From: Methylobacterium thuringiense | Lineage (GTDB): Bacteria > Pseudomonadota > Alphaproteobacteria > Rhizobiales > Beijerinckiaceae | Direction of reading: 5' to 3' | Assembly (NCBI RefSeq): GCF_022179645.1 | Contig: NZ_BPRA01000017.1 | Span: 1-64,000, forward strand | Length of the DNA: 64,000 nucleotides | Part shown: positions 9,083 through 17,959 of the stretch, piece after piece | Position numbering within the stretch: position 1 is the stretch's first letter | Layout of the letters: each line of letters starts with the position of its first letter | The notes under the pieces: generated by a model | Databases searched by the model: none | The model's input: only the letters and a program-made list of their open reading frames with translations | Told to the model about the DNA's origin: nothing | Program-made: the position numbers and the translations under genes

Positions 9083-9861
9083 CGGCGCGCCTTCGCCTCA
9101 AGACGGCCCTCGATGCCGGCCGGCCGACCGGCGGCCTGTTCGTGTCGATTCCCGCCCCCGAGATCGTCGAGATCGCGGCGGTGGCGGGCTTCGACTTCGT
9201 CCTGATCGATTTGGAGCACACCCTCATCGACGGCGGCGCCCTCGAACAGCTCCTCGCCGCGGCCGACCGGGCCGGTTTGAGCGCCCTCGTGCGTGTGCCG
9301 AACGCGTCCTCCGAGCGCATCCTCCAGAGCCTCGATGCCGGCGCGGCCGGGATCGTGGTGCCGCGGGTCGACACCTTGGACCAGGCGGAGGCGGCGGTAC
9401 GGAACGCGCGCTACGCGCCGCGCGGCGCACGGGGACTCAATGCCGGCCGCCTCGGCCGCTTCGGCGATTGCGACCTTGCGGATCTCGTCGCCCGGCTCGA
9501 TCGCGAAACCCTGGTGATCGCGATGATCGAGACGCCGGCGGGGCTCGACGCCGCCGCGCGGATCGCCCGTGTCAACGGCCTCGACGGGCTGCTCTTCGGC
9601 GCCGCCGACTACTCGCAGGCGATCGGCCTGCCCTGGCAGACCGGCGCACCGGCCGTGATCGCGGCGGGAACCGCCCTCGCGCGGATCTGCCGGCAAGCCG
9701 GGATCCTCAACGTCGCCTTCGCGCGCACGGAGGCCGACGTCCCGCGGATGCTCGAAGAGGGCACCCTCGGAATCATCGCCGCCAACGACCGCGGTCTGTT
9801 GCGCCGGGCGCTGACCCAGGCGGACCGCGGCTGGCGCGCCGCCACCGGAGCCCAAGCATGA
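9079..9861 (+). CDS. sbnG: SbnG-like metal-dependent citrate synthase (HpcH/HpaI aldolase fold)
   Basis: This 260-residue HpcH/HpaI-family protein is nearly the length of S. aureus SbnG (259). SbnG makes citrate from oxaloacetate and acetyl-CoA for staphyloferrin B, independent of the TCA enzyme. Likely metal ligands are E151 (IETPAG) and D177 (GAADYSQ), at the positions recalled for SbnG. Other family motifs are FDFVLIDLEHT and DAGAAGIVVPRV. It starts with GTG overlapping the sbnEF stop (GTGA) and ends in an ATGA overlap with sbnH. A 2,4-dihydroxyhept-2-ene-1,7-dioate or related aldolase would be the call without this context. Confidence 0.83.
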   Translation: MTARLRLKTALDAGRPTGGLFVSIPAPEIVEIAAVAGFDFVLIDLEHTLIDGGALEQLLAAADRAGLSALVRVPNASSERILQSLDAGAAGIVVPRVDTLDQAEAAVRNARYAPRGARGLNAGRLGRFGDCDLADLVARLDRETLVIAMIETPAGLDAAARIARVNGLDGLLFGAADYSQAIGLPWQTGAPAVIAAGTALARICRQAGILNVAFARTEADVPRMLEEGTLGIIAANDRGLLRRALTQADRGWRAATGAQA

Positions 9862-11072
9862 CGCTGTTTCGCCCCACCGCCGAGCAGATCGCCGCGCTGA
9901 CGCACGACGACCGTCCGGTCTGCGCATTCCTCTACGATCTCGACGCCCTGGTGCGGCAGGTCCGGTCGCTCGTGTCGGCGCTGCCGCCCGGGGCCGACTT
10001 CTTCTACGCCGTGAAGGCGAACAACGACCCGCGCGTGCTCAGGGCGCTCGCCCCCCATGTCGGCGGTTTCGAGGTCGCCTCCGCCGGCGAGGTCAGGCGG
10101 GTCCGCGCCGCGCTGGGCACGAGCGCGCGCATCATCATGGGCGGCCCGGCCCGCACCGAATCCGACGTGACCACGCTTCTCGCGCACGGCGTCGAGCGGC
10201 TCCACCTGGAGAGCATCCAGGCCATGCGGATCGCCAACGCCGTCGCCGATGCGACCGGCGCTGTTCTCCCGGTGCTGCTGCGGGTCAACCTCGCCGGTCC
10301 GGTCCCGGGCGCGACCCTGACCATGGGCGGGGCGGCGACGCAGTTCGGCATCGAGGAAGCCGCGATCCCCGACGCGATCACGGTCCTTCGCGATTGCCGG
10401 GCACTGCGTTTCGAGGGCTTTCACTTCCATACGGTCTCGAACAACCGCGACGCAGCCGGCCACGCCGCGCTCTGTGCCGCGGAACTCGCGCTGGCCCGCC
10501 GCTGGGCGGAGGAGCACGGCTTCGATCTGAAGCTGGTCAATCTCGGCGGGGGCTGGGGTGTCGACTATGCCGATCCGGACTGGCGCTTCGATGCGGCCGG
10601 GTTCGCACGCCTGCTCGCGCCGCATCTCGACGGCCGGACCCGCGTGCAGTTCGAGTGCGGCCGCATCGTCGCGGCCTACCATGGCGCCTATGTCTGCGAG
10701 ATCGTCGACCTCAAGCACGCGCATGGCCGCGCCTTCGCGCTCCTGCGCGGCGGCACGCACCATTTCCGGCTACCGAGCTCCTGGGCGCACGACCATCCTT
10801 TCACGATCCAGCCGCACGAAGCCTGGAACCACGATTGGCCGCGGCCCGAGATCACGAACGCACCGCTCACCCTGGCCGGCGAGCTTTGCACGCCGAAGGA
10901 CATCCTCGCCCGCGACGTCACGGTCCCGCGCGCCCGGATCGGCGATCGCGTCGTCTTCCTGATGGCCGGCGCCTACGGCTGGGACATCTCGCACCACGAC
11001 TTCCTGTGCCACGCGCACCCGGAGCGGCTGTTCCTCACCGACGGCGCCATCGTCCCGGAGCGGGCGGCATGA
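9858..11072 (+). CDS. sbnH: SbnH-like PLP-dependent decarboxylase
   Basis: This is a 404-residue alanine-racemase-fold (type III) PLP decarboxylase of the DapDC/LysA/ODC group. The PLP lysine is K53 in YAVKAN; HFHTVSNN and NLGGGWGVDY are the expected histidine and glycine-rich phosphate-binding motifs, and GELCTPKD is the C-terminal active-site cysteine segment. In S. aureus, SbnH (400 residues) decarboxylates the citryl-diaminopropionate intermediate, giving the diaminoethane part of staphyloferrin B. It is joined to both neighbours by ATGA overlaps. Diaminopimelate or ornithine decarboxylase are the general-family alternatives. Confidence 0.85.
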   Translation: MTLFRPTAEQIAALTHDDRPVCAFLYDLDALVRQVRSLVSALPPGADFFYAVKANNDPRVLRALAPHVGGFEVASAGEVRRVRAALGTSARIIMGGPARTESDVTTLLAHGVERLHLESIQAMRIANAVADATGAVLPVLLRVNLAGPVPGATLTMGGAATQFGIEEAAIPDAITVLRDCRALRFEGFHFHTVSNNRDAAGHAALCAAELALARRWAEEHGFDLKLVNLGGGWGVDYADPDWRFDAAGFARLLAPHLDGRTRVQFECGRIVAAYHGAYVCEIVDLKHAHGRAFALLRGGTHHFRLPSSWAHDHPFTIQPHEAWNHDWPRPEITNAPLTLAGELCTPKDILARDVTVPRARIGDRVVFLMAGAYGWDISHHDFLCHAHPERLFLTDGAIVPERAA

Positions 11073-11455
11073 ACACGGACGAGATTCGCCTGATCTCCCC
11101 TCTCGACCTGCGACCGACGGAGGAGATCAGCCTGGGCCGCGTCCGCGAGGTCATCGCCATGATCGTCGCGCGGCAGGCCTGGACCCAGCCGATCTGCCTC
11201 GAACGGACGACGCTCGCCATTCTCGATGGGCACCACCGTCACGCCGCCGCGATCCAGCTCGGCCTCCGCCGGGTTCCGGTCCGCGTCTTCGCCTATGAGG
11301 CGGTGGAGTTGGCATCATGGCGCGCAGAGATTCATCCGACACGGGACGAGGTTCTCAGACGTGCTCGTGCGGGCGAACTCTACCCACCCAAGACGACGCG
11401 TCATTCGTTTGAGCAAAGTAATTTTCGAATAGATAGCTTGCAAGTCTTGATTTGA
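11069..11455 (+). CDS. Compact SbnI/SerK-like ParB-domain protein (probable free-serine kinase)
   Basis: This 128-residue protein occupies the sbnI position. It has the ParB/sulfiredoxin-like signatures of the free serine kinases SerK and SbnI: an early acidic pair (E18-E19, where SbnI has its catalytic glutamate), DGHHRH (53-58), W84 and PPKTTRH (106-112). Serine kinases of this type make O-phospho-L-serine, the SbnA substrate. S. aureus SbnI has about 254 residues and also acts as a heme-sensing regulator of the operon; here only the catalytic-type core remains. It overlaps sbnH by ATGA and is the last gene of the operon. Kinase activity is inferred, not shown. Confidence 0.7.
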   Translation: MNTDEIRLISPLDLRPTEEISLGRVREVIAMIVARQAWTQPICLERTTLAILDGHHRHAAAIQLGLRRVPVRVFAYEAVELASWRAEIHPTRDEVLRRARAGELYPPKTTRHSFEQSNFRIDSLQVLI

Positions 11456-11705
11456 TATATCCCGATTTAGCTTCCGCATATTTTTATGACAAATTGCAAT
11501 ATTTTAGAAACTTAGCGATAGATCACGACAACTATTTGCGCAAAATACACACTCTATATATAAAACTAATTTACAAATAAATGACTCCACGACGATCTTA
11601 GACGACACATTCTGCTTTTAAAAAATCCAAATACAGAATTCGACGGCAGATTTTCCTTTATACGGGCCTCCAAAACAGTTTAAAGCTCAGTTTCTAGATT
11701 ATACC
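11456..11705. other. AT-rich gap closing the siderophore region
   Basis: This 250-base spacer between the sbnI-like stop and the stop of the opposing GGDEF gene is strikingly AT-rich against a GC-rich background. I see no gene, integrase site or clear terminator in it. Together with the AT-rich leader at 1-480 it brackets the siderophore operon. Confidence 0.5.
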
Positions 11706-12936
11706 TCAGGCTGCCGAGGCGTTTTCACCAACCTGCCAAGCCGCGTGAAGATCGGCAAGGATTTCCTCGCCGCGACGCGCCTGGGCACCTTGTGACGAGG
11801 CGCGGGCCGGCCCGAAGCAGACCCTGTTGCGGCCGCCGGTCTTGGCACCATAGAGCGCGGCGTCGGCCCGTTGCGTGGCCTGCTCGAAGTCGCCGTCGCC
11901 CAGGTTGACCGTGGCGATACCGATGCTGACCGTCACCGCGAGCGAGCCGGCCCGGAGCGGAAACGGCTGCTCGGCGACGCTTGCCCTCAGCGACTCGGCA
12001 ATGACGGCAAGCTCCTGCCGAGTAACCCCCGGCAGCACGACCAGGAATTCCTCCCCGCCCCAGCGGGTGATGATATCCGAAGCCCTCAAGACACCTCGCA
12101 TCCGGTTCGCGAACGCGATCAGGACGAGGTCGCCGCTCTCGTGACCATGGCGATCGTTGATGGACTTGAAATGATCGATATCGGCGATGAGGAGGCCGGC
12201 CGGCATGTCTCCGCTGGGCACGTAGCGGTGGCGCAACGCCTCCTGCAGGCCGCGGCGATTGTAGAGGCCCGTGAGCGGGTCCGTCTCGGCGATCCGGACG
12301 AGGTTGCGGTTGGCCCGCTCCGCGGCCATGGCGACGTAGCCGAAATAGACGAAGACTCCGGCGACCTGATCGAGGATGAGAGAGGCGCGTGCGCTCTCCG
12401 CCGAGGCGATCGGTCTGTCGGTGCCGAGGAGCATGCCGATCGAGAGCACGAAGACCAGCGCGTAGAACCCGAAGGCCACGGCCTCGATGTACTGGGACCA
12501 GAGCCGTGCGGTTCCGGCCGTCCTGCGGACGGTCTCGTAAAACGCCAGGACCGCCACGATGAGGCAGCAGGCGAACACGGCAGCGAGGGCCAGCCAAGAG
12601 CATGGCCGGATACAGCAAGCCCGGCAGGGCACAGAGGAATACGCCGAGCCCGATATCGACCGGCCGTCCGAAGAAACTCCGGAAGCCCGTCCAGGATAGG
12701 ACAAGGCTCGCACTGTAGAGCCAGTAGACCACAATCGTGACCGGAACGGACGGCAGGGTCTCCGGCGGAACGCCCATCATGATGAACGATCCGGCCATGG
12801 ACGCGCCCATCGCCCCCATCCAATGCCACAGATAGGTCTGCCCACGCTGGCTCAGGGCCATCACGAGGAACACGATCACGTAGGCGCATCGACTTGCACC
12901 GCTGGCAAAATGGAGCGTGGCGAGGTCAAGCAACAT
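11706..12936 (-). pseudogene. Membrane diguanylate cyclase (GGDEF) broken by a frameshift
   Basis: The start (12936) encodes a hydrophobic N-terminal sensor region running in one frame to about 12600. The remaining membrane segments and a full GGDEF domain continue in the next frame to the stop at 11706. The GGDEF domain has DPLTGLYNRRG, ADIDHFKSIND and the intact active motif RWGGEEF, so the catalytic part would make cyclic-di-GMP. Continuity is restored by removing one base near 12594-12600, around the minus-strand run CTCTTGG. The frame change is therefore a single-base insertion or a sequencing error. As written, translation from 12936 would miss the GGDEF domain. It lies convergent to the siderophore operon. 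Confidence 0.75.
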
Positions 12937-13302
12937 AACGCACGGATCTCTTAAGCTGCCACCACCGACAGATACCTTGCAAACCCGATGTCTGTCGCCC
13001 TGCGCCGAAGCCAGACCTTCAAGGCAATCGTTTGTTAACGATACGGAATGTCTTGATGAAAGCTCTTTCTATCCATGAGCAGAGATGCGCCCGAATTTCT
13101 AATAATTCCCTAGCCCCACAGCGATAAACTCGAACAAAGCACCGTTAGTGAAATTGAGATTTTCGTAATATTCCCGCCATAGGTTTTGGTGAGGGGCGCA
13201 CGAGAGGTAGCGCTTCTGGAACGGCCGAGCCGCCCGGGCGGCCGCTTCGCGTTTCGGGAACGCCGGCACGCCTGCGCGGAACGAACCTCTGAAAGCAGCC
13301 TC
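12937..13302. other. Divergent promoter region, no gene
   Basis: This 366-base gap separates two divergent genes, the GGDEF gene (minus) and the OmpW-like gene (plus). Its middle part is AT-rich, consistent with promoters for both. I found no repeat, RNA gene or known operator in it. Confidence 0.4.
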
Positions 13303-13992
13303 ATGTCGAAGATCGACCCGTCTCGCATCGCACTCGTCGTCGGGCTCGTCGCGGGCTCGCTGGGATCCGCAGCATCGTGCGCGGCGGAACCGTCCGGTCC
13401 GGCGACAGCGGAATCGTTCTCGGCGGCGGACGGCCTGAAGGCGGGGGACTGGCTCGTGCACGGCCGGATCATCGGGATGATCCCGACGGAACGGACCTCC
13501 CGCATCGAGCTCATCGGCGGCCGGGTCGACACGCCCACCGCCGTTCTGCCCGACCTCGACGTGTCCTACTTCCTGACGGATCATCTCGCCGTCTCAGGAC
13601 AGGCAGGGGCGATCCGCACCCGCCCGGTGATCCGGAACTCGCTGGCCGGCGACATCGCGATCGGATCGATCTGGAACGCGGCCGTCGCTGGCGTGGTGCG
13701 GTATCATTTCCTGCCGAATGCCCGGTTCAATCCCTACCTCGGCGTCGGCGCCAGCGCGACGACACCCATCGCGGTCTATCCGGCGAAGGGAATCCCGGCC
13801 TTCACGGTGAAGTCGCAGGCGAGTCCGCTGATCCAGGCCGGCTTCGATTATCACCTGACCGGCAACTGGTTCGGAAACGCGATGGTCAAGTACGTCTTCG
13901 TGCCGCCTGTCTCGTACGAGGTTGCGGGGGTCCAGGTGAAGGCCGACTTGAACATGCTCATCGTCGGAGCGGGGATCGGCTACCGCTTTTGA
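13303..13992 (+). CDS. OmpW-family outer membrane protein
   Basis: This is a 229-residue predicted outer-membrane beta-barrel. A signal peptide is seen at residues 1 to about 27 (hydrophobic core then AAEP). The mature part opens with GDWLVHGRIIGMIPTE, followed by alternating polar/apolar strands, PYLGVGASATTP and a C-terminal GIGYRF ending in the terminal phenylalanine typical of barrel insertion signals. OmpW proteins are small channels for hydrophobic compounds. I start at ATG 13303 because this gives a clean signal peptide; the open frame continues further upstream. Ligand and control are not visible. Confidence 0.8.
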   Translation: MSKIDPSRIALVVGLVAGSLGSAASCAAEPSGPATAESFSAADGLKAGDWLVHGRIIGMIPTERTSRIELIGGRVDTPTAVLPDLDVSYFLTDHLAVSGQAGAIRTRPVIRNSLAGDIAIGSIWNAAVAGVVRYHFLPNARFNPYLGVGASATTPIAVYPAKGIPAFTVKSQASPLIQAGFDYHLTGNWFGNAMVKYVFVPPVSYEVAGVQVKADLNMLIVGAGIGYRF

Positions 13993-14355
13993 ACTCGATT
14001 TTGCCGATCTGGCGGGCTGTCGAACCGGCCAAGGCCACGCGGCGGACGCTGCGATTTGGTTGGTGGCGTCCCCGCCAACGGACATCGCGCTTCTGCCCGC
14101 CCCGCGTGGGTCGTATCGCCTAAGCGTGGGGTAGCTGCGGCGGTGCCGCCAGGATCGCCTGCCGGCGCCGGGGCGATCAGGCTGCCGCTTCCCTCGGCCT
14201 GTCGCCGAGAGCTTCGATCGATGACGTCGGGCTGGTCGGATTCCGCTGCCGCAGCCCGATGCGATCGACGGGCCGTCGATGCCGCACCAAGCGGCTCAGT
14301 AGCCAGTTGGCACTTAAGCTGCCGTTTTTCGACGAGAAAAGAATAACGGAAAGAA
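13993..14355. other. Intergenic stretch with no recognised feature
   Basis: This 363-base gap lies between the OmpW-like stop and the 3' end of tRNA-Arg. The base composition is that of the surrounding GC-rich genome and no open frame with family features is seen. Confidence 0.4.
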
Positions 14356-14432
14356 TGGCGCGCCCGAAAGGATTCGAACCTCTGACCCCCAGATTCGTAG
14401 TCTGGTGCTCTATCCAGCTGAGCTACGGGCGC
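14356..14432 (-). tRNA. tRNA-Arg (anticodon ACG)
   Basis: The minus strand folds into a standard cloverleaf. The 7-bp acceptor GCGCCCG (5', at 14432-14426) pairs with CGGGCGC, followed by discriminator G and an encoded CCA (14358-14356). The anticodon stem CCAGA/TCTGG encloses the loop CTACGAA with anticodon ACG, and the T arm carries GGTTCGAATCC. The ACG wobble base is normally edited to inosine to read CGN arginine codons. No integrase or partial tRNA copy is seen beside it. Confidence 0.95.
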
Positions 14433-14577
14433 GCAGTGATCGGGGAGCAGCGAGTGCCTCGCCCGTTCGTGGGGGGGTGTCTAAGTCCTTCGCTGCAGCT
14501 TGGCAAGCCGTTTTGGCGCGGTTTCCGACGTGATGGCGCCGGTGGCTCGGATGGTGGCACGGCCTGACGAAATGCAG

Positions 14578-14612
14578 AAGCCGCCGGCCCGATGCGATCG
14601 GGCCGGCGGCTT
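14578..14612 (-). terminator. Strong hairpin after pntB
   Basis: The 16-base arms (14578-14593 and 14597-14612) are perfect complements around a GCG loop. The hairpin lies 65 bases beyond the pntB stop. The minus-strand sequence after it is T-rich (CTGCATTTCGT) rather than a clean U tract, so it may act as a terminator or as a 3' mRNA stabiliser. Confidence 0.6.
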
Positions 14613-14676
14613 CCGGAAGTGTCGTCGGCGGGGCGGCAGGCCGGCACTCGGCGCAGGTGCGCCGCCCCCCCTGTCG

Positions 14677-16077
14677 TCACATGTTCTTCAGGATCGAATC
14701 GACCATCTTCTTGGCGTCGCCGAAGAGCATCAGCGTGTTGTCGCGGAAGAACAGCTCGTTCTCGACGCCGGCATAGCCGGAGCCCATGCCACGCTTGAGG
14801 AAGAGCACCTGCTTGGCGTTCTCCACGTCCAGCACCGGCATGCCGTAGATCGGCGAGGTCTTGTCGGTCTTGGCCGCCGGGTTGGTGACGTCGTTGGCGC
14901 CGATGACGAAGGCGACGTCCGTATCCCGGAATTCGCTGTTGATGTCCTCGAGCTCGAAGACCTCGTCGTAGGGCACGTTGGCCTCGGCGAGCAGCACGTT
15001 CATGTGGCCGGGCATGCGGCCCGCGACCGGATGGATCGCGTACTTGACCTCGATGCCCTCCTTCTTGAGCATGTCGGCCATCTCGCGCAGGCTGTGCTGC
15101 GCCTGGGCCACCGCCATGCCGTAGCCCGGGACGATGATGACGCGCTCGGCGTTCTTCAGAAGGTAGGCCGCGTCGTCGGCCGAGCCCTGCTTGACCGGGC
15201 GCTGCTCGGCCCCACCTGCCCCGCCGCCGCCGGCAGTCTCACCGCCGAAGCCGCCGAGGATGACCGAGATGAACGATCGGTTCATCGCGTGACACATGAT
15301 GTAGGACAGGATCGCGCCCGACGAGCCGACCAGCGCGCCGGTGATGATCAGCGCGAGGTTGCCCAGCGTGAAGCCGATGCCGGCGGCCGCCCAGCCCGAG
15401 TAGGAGTTCAGCATCGAGATGACGACCGGCATGTCGGCGCCGCCGATCGGCACGATGAGCAGCCCGCCGAGCGTCAGCGACACCAGCACGATCAGCCAGA
15501 ACACCAGCTTGCTCTCGCCGCCGATGAACAGGCCGAGCAGCACCACCAGCAGGACGGCGAGCCCGATATTGATCAGGTGCCGCTGCGGCAGGATGATCGG
15601 CTTGCCGGACATGCGGCCCGACAGCTTGGCGAAGGCGATGACCGAGCCGGTGAAGGTGATCGCACCGATGGCGACGCCGAGCCCCATCTCGAACAGCGAC
15701 TGCCCGTGGATGTGGCCGTTCTCGACGATGCCGAAGGCCTGTGGCGCATAGAGTGCGCCGGCTGCGACGAACACCGCCGCCATGCCGACCAGCGAGTGGA
15801 AGGCGGCGACGAGCTCCGGCATCGCCGTCATCGGCACCCGCTTGGCGATCAGCGCGCCGAGGCCGCCGCCGATGCCGAGACCGAGCAGGACCAGGAACCA
15901 GGCGCCGATGCCCGAGGGCGGATGGCCGACCAGGGTGGTGAGCACGGCGAGCCCCATGCCCACCATGCCGTAGAGGTTACCCTGGCGGGAGGTGGTGGGG
16001 TGCGAGAGCCCCCGCAGCGCCATGATGAACAGGACGCCGGCGACGATATAGAGAAGGGAGGAGATGTTCTCGGACAT
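14677..16077 (-). CDS. pntB: NAD(P) transhydrogenase subunit beta
   Basis: This is the 466-residue beta subunit of the proton-translocating transhydrogenase, which reduces NADP+ with NADH using the proton gradient in the inner membrane. The N-terminal half carries the membrane domain (dII), with segments such as LLYIVAGVLFIMALRGL. The C-terminal dIII domain binds NADP(H) and has VPGYGMAVAQAQH and IGANDVTNPAA. A short Gly/Ala-rich linker (GGGGAGGAEQ) separates the two. It is last in a three-gene operon, 4 bases after pntAB. NADPH supply is its expected role. Confidence 0.95.
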   Translation of the reverse strand: MSENISSLLYIVAGVLFIMALRGLSHPTTSRQGNLYGMVGMGLAVLTTLVGHPPSGIGAWFLVLLGLGIGGGLGALIAKRVPMTAMPELVAAFHSLVGMAAVFVAAGALYAPQAFGIVENGHIHGQSLFEMGLGVAIGAITFTGSVIAFAKLSGRMSGKPIILPQRHLINIGLAVLLVVLLGLFIGGESKLVFWLIVLVSLTLGGLLIVPIGGADMPVVISMLNSYSGWAAAGIGFTLGNLALIITGALVGSSGAILSYIMCHAMNRSFISVILGGFGGETAGGGGAGGAEQRPVKQGSADDAAYLLKNAERVIIVPGYGMAVAQAQHSLREMADMLKKEGIEVKYAIHPVAGRMPGHMNVLLAEANVPYDEVFELEDINSEFRDTDVAFVIGANDVTNPAAKTDKTSPIYGMPVLDVENAKQVLFLKRGMGSGYAGVENELFFRDNTLMLFGDAKKMVDSILKNM

Positions 16078-16081
16078 CGTC

Positions 16082-16531
16082 TCAAGCCTTCTTCTTGTAC
16101 ATGCCGAGCATGCGTTGGGTGACGAGGAAGCCGCCGAAGATGTTCACGCTGGCGAGCACGATACCGATGAAGCCGAAGAAACGGGCCCAGCCGGTGCCGT
16201 GCTCGATCAACGGGACGCCGACGGCGAGGATCGCGCCGACGATGATGACGGAGGAAATCGCGTTGGTCACGGACATCAGCGGCGTGTGCAGCGCCGGGGT
16301 CACCGACCAGACCACGTAGTAGCCGACGAAGATCGCGAGCACGAAGATCGCGAGGCGAAACACGGTCGGGTCGACGGCGCCGTGCGTCACGGCTGCGGCG
16401 CCGTGGCCGAGGCCGTCGGCGATGCTCTGGGCGTAGTCGGCGTTCTGCCGGGCGATGTCCGCGGCCGCGCGGGCCGCGGCCGCCGCCGCCTGGGCCTGGT
16501 CGGCCGCCGCGCTTGGAGGAAGGGTGGCCAT
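16082..16531 (-). CDS. pntAB: NAD(P) transhydrogenase subunit alpha part 2
   Basis: This is the small membrane (dII) part of the alpha subunit, 149 residues, split from the NAD-binding part as is usual in alphaproteobacteria. Residues 1-50 are alanine-rich ([17 protein letters not shown]), followed by about four membrane segments and [16 protein letters not shown], a conserved transhydrogenase stretch, ending in MLGMYKKKA. It starts at ATG 16531, 2 bases after the pntAA stop, and ends 4 bases before pntB. It forms the proton channel together with PntB. Confidence 0.93.
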   Translation of the reverse strand: MATLPPSAAADQAQAAAAAARAAADIARQNADYAQSIADGLGHGAAAVTHGAVDPTVFRLAIFVLAIFVGYYVVWSVTPALHTPLMSVTNAISSVIIVGAILAVGVPLIEHGTGWARFFGFIGIVLASVNIFGGFLVTQRMLGMYKKKA

Positions 16532-16533
16532 GC

Positions 16534-17820
16534 TTATTTCTCCCCGTCCTTGGTCGCGGTCGCAGACGTCTCGAGCCCCTTGGTGTCGAGACCTTTGGCG
16601 TCGGGCAGCTTGGCTTCGTTCGAAGCCGCAGATTCCTCGGACTTCACGTCCTCGGGCTTCGGCGTGTCCGATTTCGGCGGCTCGGCCTTGCCCTTGAAGG
16701 CGTCGTGGACGACCGCGCCGTCGCGGGTGAGGTTCGTCGCCTTGACGAGCTCGTCGTCCCACTTGATCGCGAGCTGCTTCGACTCTTTGTCGATCAGCGT
16801 CTCGACGAAGGCGTAGAGGTTCTTGGCGTAGAGGCCGGAGGCGGTGGCGGCGAGGCGGCCCGGAACGTTGGCGTGGCCGACGATCTTGACGCCGTTCTCG
16901 GTGACGACGACCTCGCCGAGCTTCGAGCCCTCGACGTTGCCGCCGCGCTCCACCGCGAGGTCGACGATGACCGAGCCCGGCTTCATCGAATCGACCATGG
17001 CCTTGGAGAGCAGCTTCGGCGCCGGGCGGCCGGGGATCAGCGCCGTGGTGATGACGATGTCCTGTTTGGCGATGTGGGTCGCCACCAGCTCCGCCTGCTT
17101 CTTCTGGTATTCGGCCGACATCTCCTTGGCGTAGCCGCCCGAGGTCTCGGCCTGCTTGAACTCCTCGTCCTCGACCGCGACGAACTTGCCGCCGAGGGAG
17201 GCGACCTGCTCCTTCACCGCCGGGCGCACGTCGGTGGCCGAGACCACGGCGCCGAGGCGCTTGGCCGTGGCGATCGCCTGCAGGCCGGCGACGCCGACAC
17301 CCATGATGAAGGCCTTGGCCGCGGGCACCGTGCCGGCGGCGGTCATCATCATCGGCAGCGCCTTGCCGAATTCGGCGGAGGCATCGATCACCGCGCGGTA
17401 GCCGGCGAGGTTGGCTTGGGAGGACAGCACGTCCATCACCTGGGCGCGGGTGATGCGGGGCATCAGCTCCATCGCGAAGGCGGAGATGCCGGCATCGGCC
17501 ATCGCCTTCACCTCGGCCTCGCGGCCGTAGGGATCCATGATCGCGACGACGACGGCGCCGCTCTTGAGGGTTTTCAGTTCGTCCGCGTCGGGGCGGCGGA
17601 CCTTGAGGACGATGTCGGCGTCCCTGACGGCCTCGTCGGCCGATCCGGCGATCGTGGCGCCGGCATCCTCGTAGTCCTTGTCGGTGATCCCGGCATCCTT
17701 GCCGGCGCCGGACTGGACCGCGACCTCGGCGCCGAGGGCCACGTATTTCTTGACCATGTCGGGGACGGTCGCCACCCGGGGTTCCCCCGGATCCGATTCC
17801 GTCAAGACGCCGATGCGCAT
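16534..17820 (-). CDS. pntAA: NAD(P) transhydrogenase subunit alpha part 1
   Basis: This is the 428-residue soluble NAD(H)-binding (dI) subunit. It opens MRIGVLTES, has the AlaDH/PNT N-terminal and NAD-binding domains ([25 protein letters not shown]) and ends in a charged, proline-rich tail of about 45 residues that is longer than the catalytic fold needs. It is first in the pntAA-pntAB-pntB operon, with a 139-base gap to the next gene upstream that should hold the promoter. Its enzymatic role is hydride transfer from NADH to the NADP+ site on PntB. Confidence 0.95.
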   Translation of the reverse strand: MRIGVLTESDPGEPRVATVPDMVKKYVALGAEVAVQSGAGKDAGITDKDYEDAGATIAGSADEAVRDADIVLKVRRPDADELKTLKSGAVVVAIMDPYGREAEVKAMADAGISAFAMELMPRITRAQVMDVLSSQANLAGYRAVIDASAEFGKALPMMMTAAGTVPAAKAFIMGVGVAGLQAIATAKRLGAVVSATDVRPAVKEQVASLGGKFVAVEDEEFKQAETSGGYAKEMSAEYQKKQAELVATHIAKQDIVITTALIPGRPAPKLLSKAMVDSMKPGSVIVDLAVERGGNVEGSKLGEVVVTENGVKIVGHANVPGRLAATASGLYAKNLYAFVETLIDKESKQLAIKWDDELVKATNLTRDGAVVHDAFKGKAEPPKSDTPKPEDVKSEESAASNEAKLPDAKGLDTKGLETSATATKDGEK

Positions 17821-17959
17821 TCAAGAGCTCCCGTTCTTACAACGACCCGTCGGGGGCGCCGGTATCCGAGCCAATATGATGTGTTCGCCTGTGCGGGCCG
17901 CCCCGCCGGATACCTCGATCGCGACCCGTGTCAGGATTTTCGGAGATGTGGTCGAAAGC

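Noticed and set aside
5839-9861. 1340-residue open frame on the plus strand across the sbnEF gene
   Set aside because: Its first part is an Arg/Pro/Gly-rich out-of-frame reading of the synthetase; only its last 261 codons are real and form sbnG.
14356-14432. tRNA-Arg considered as an attachment site for an integrated island
   Set aside because: No integrase gene nearby and no partial repeat of the tRNA 3' end found on reading the flanks.
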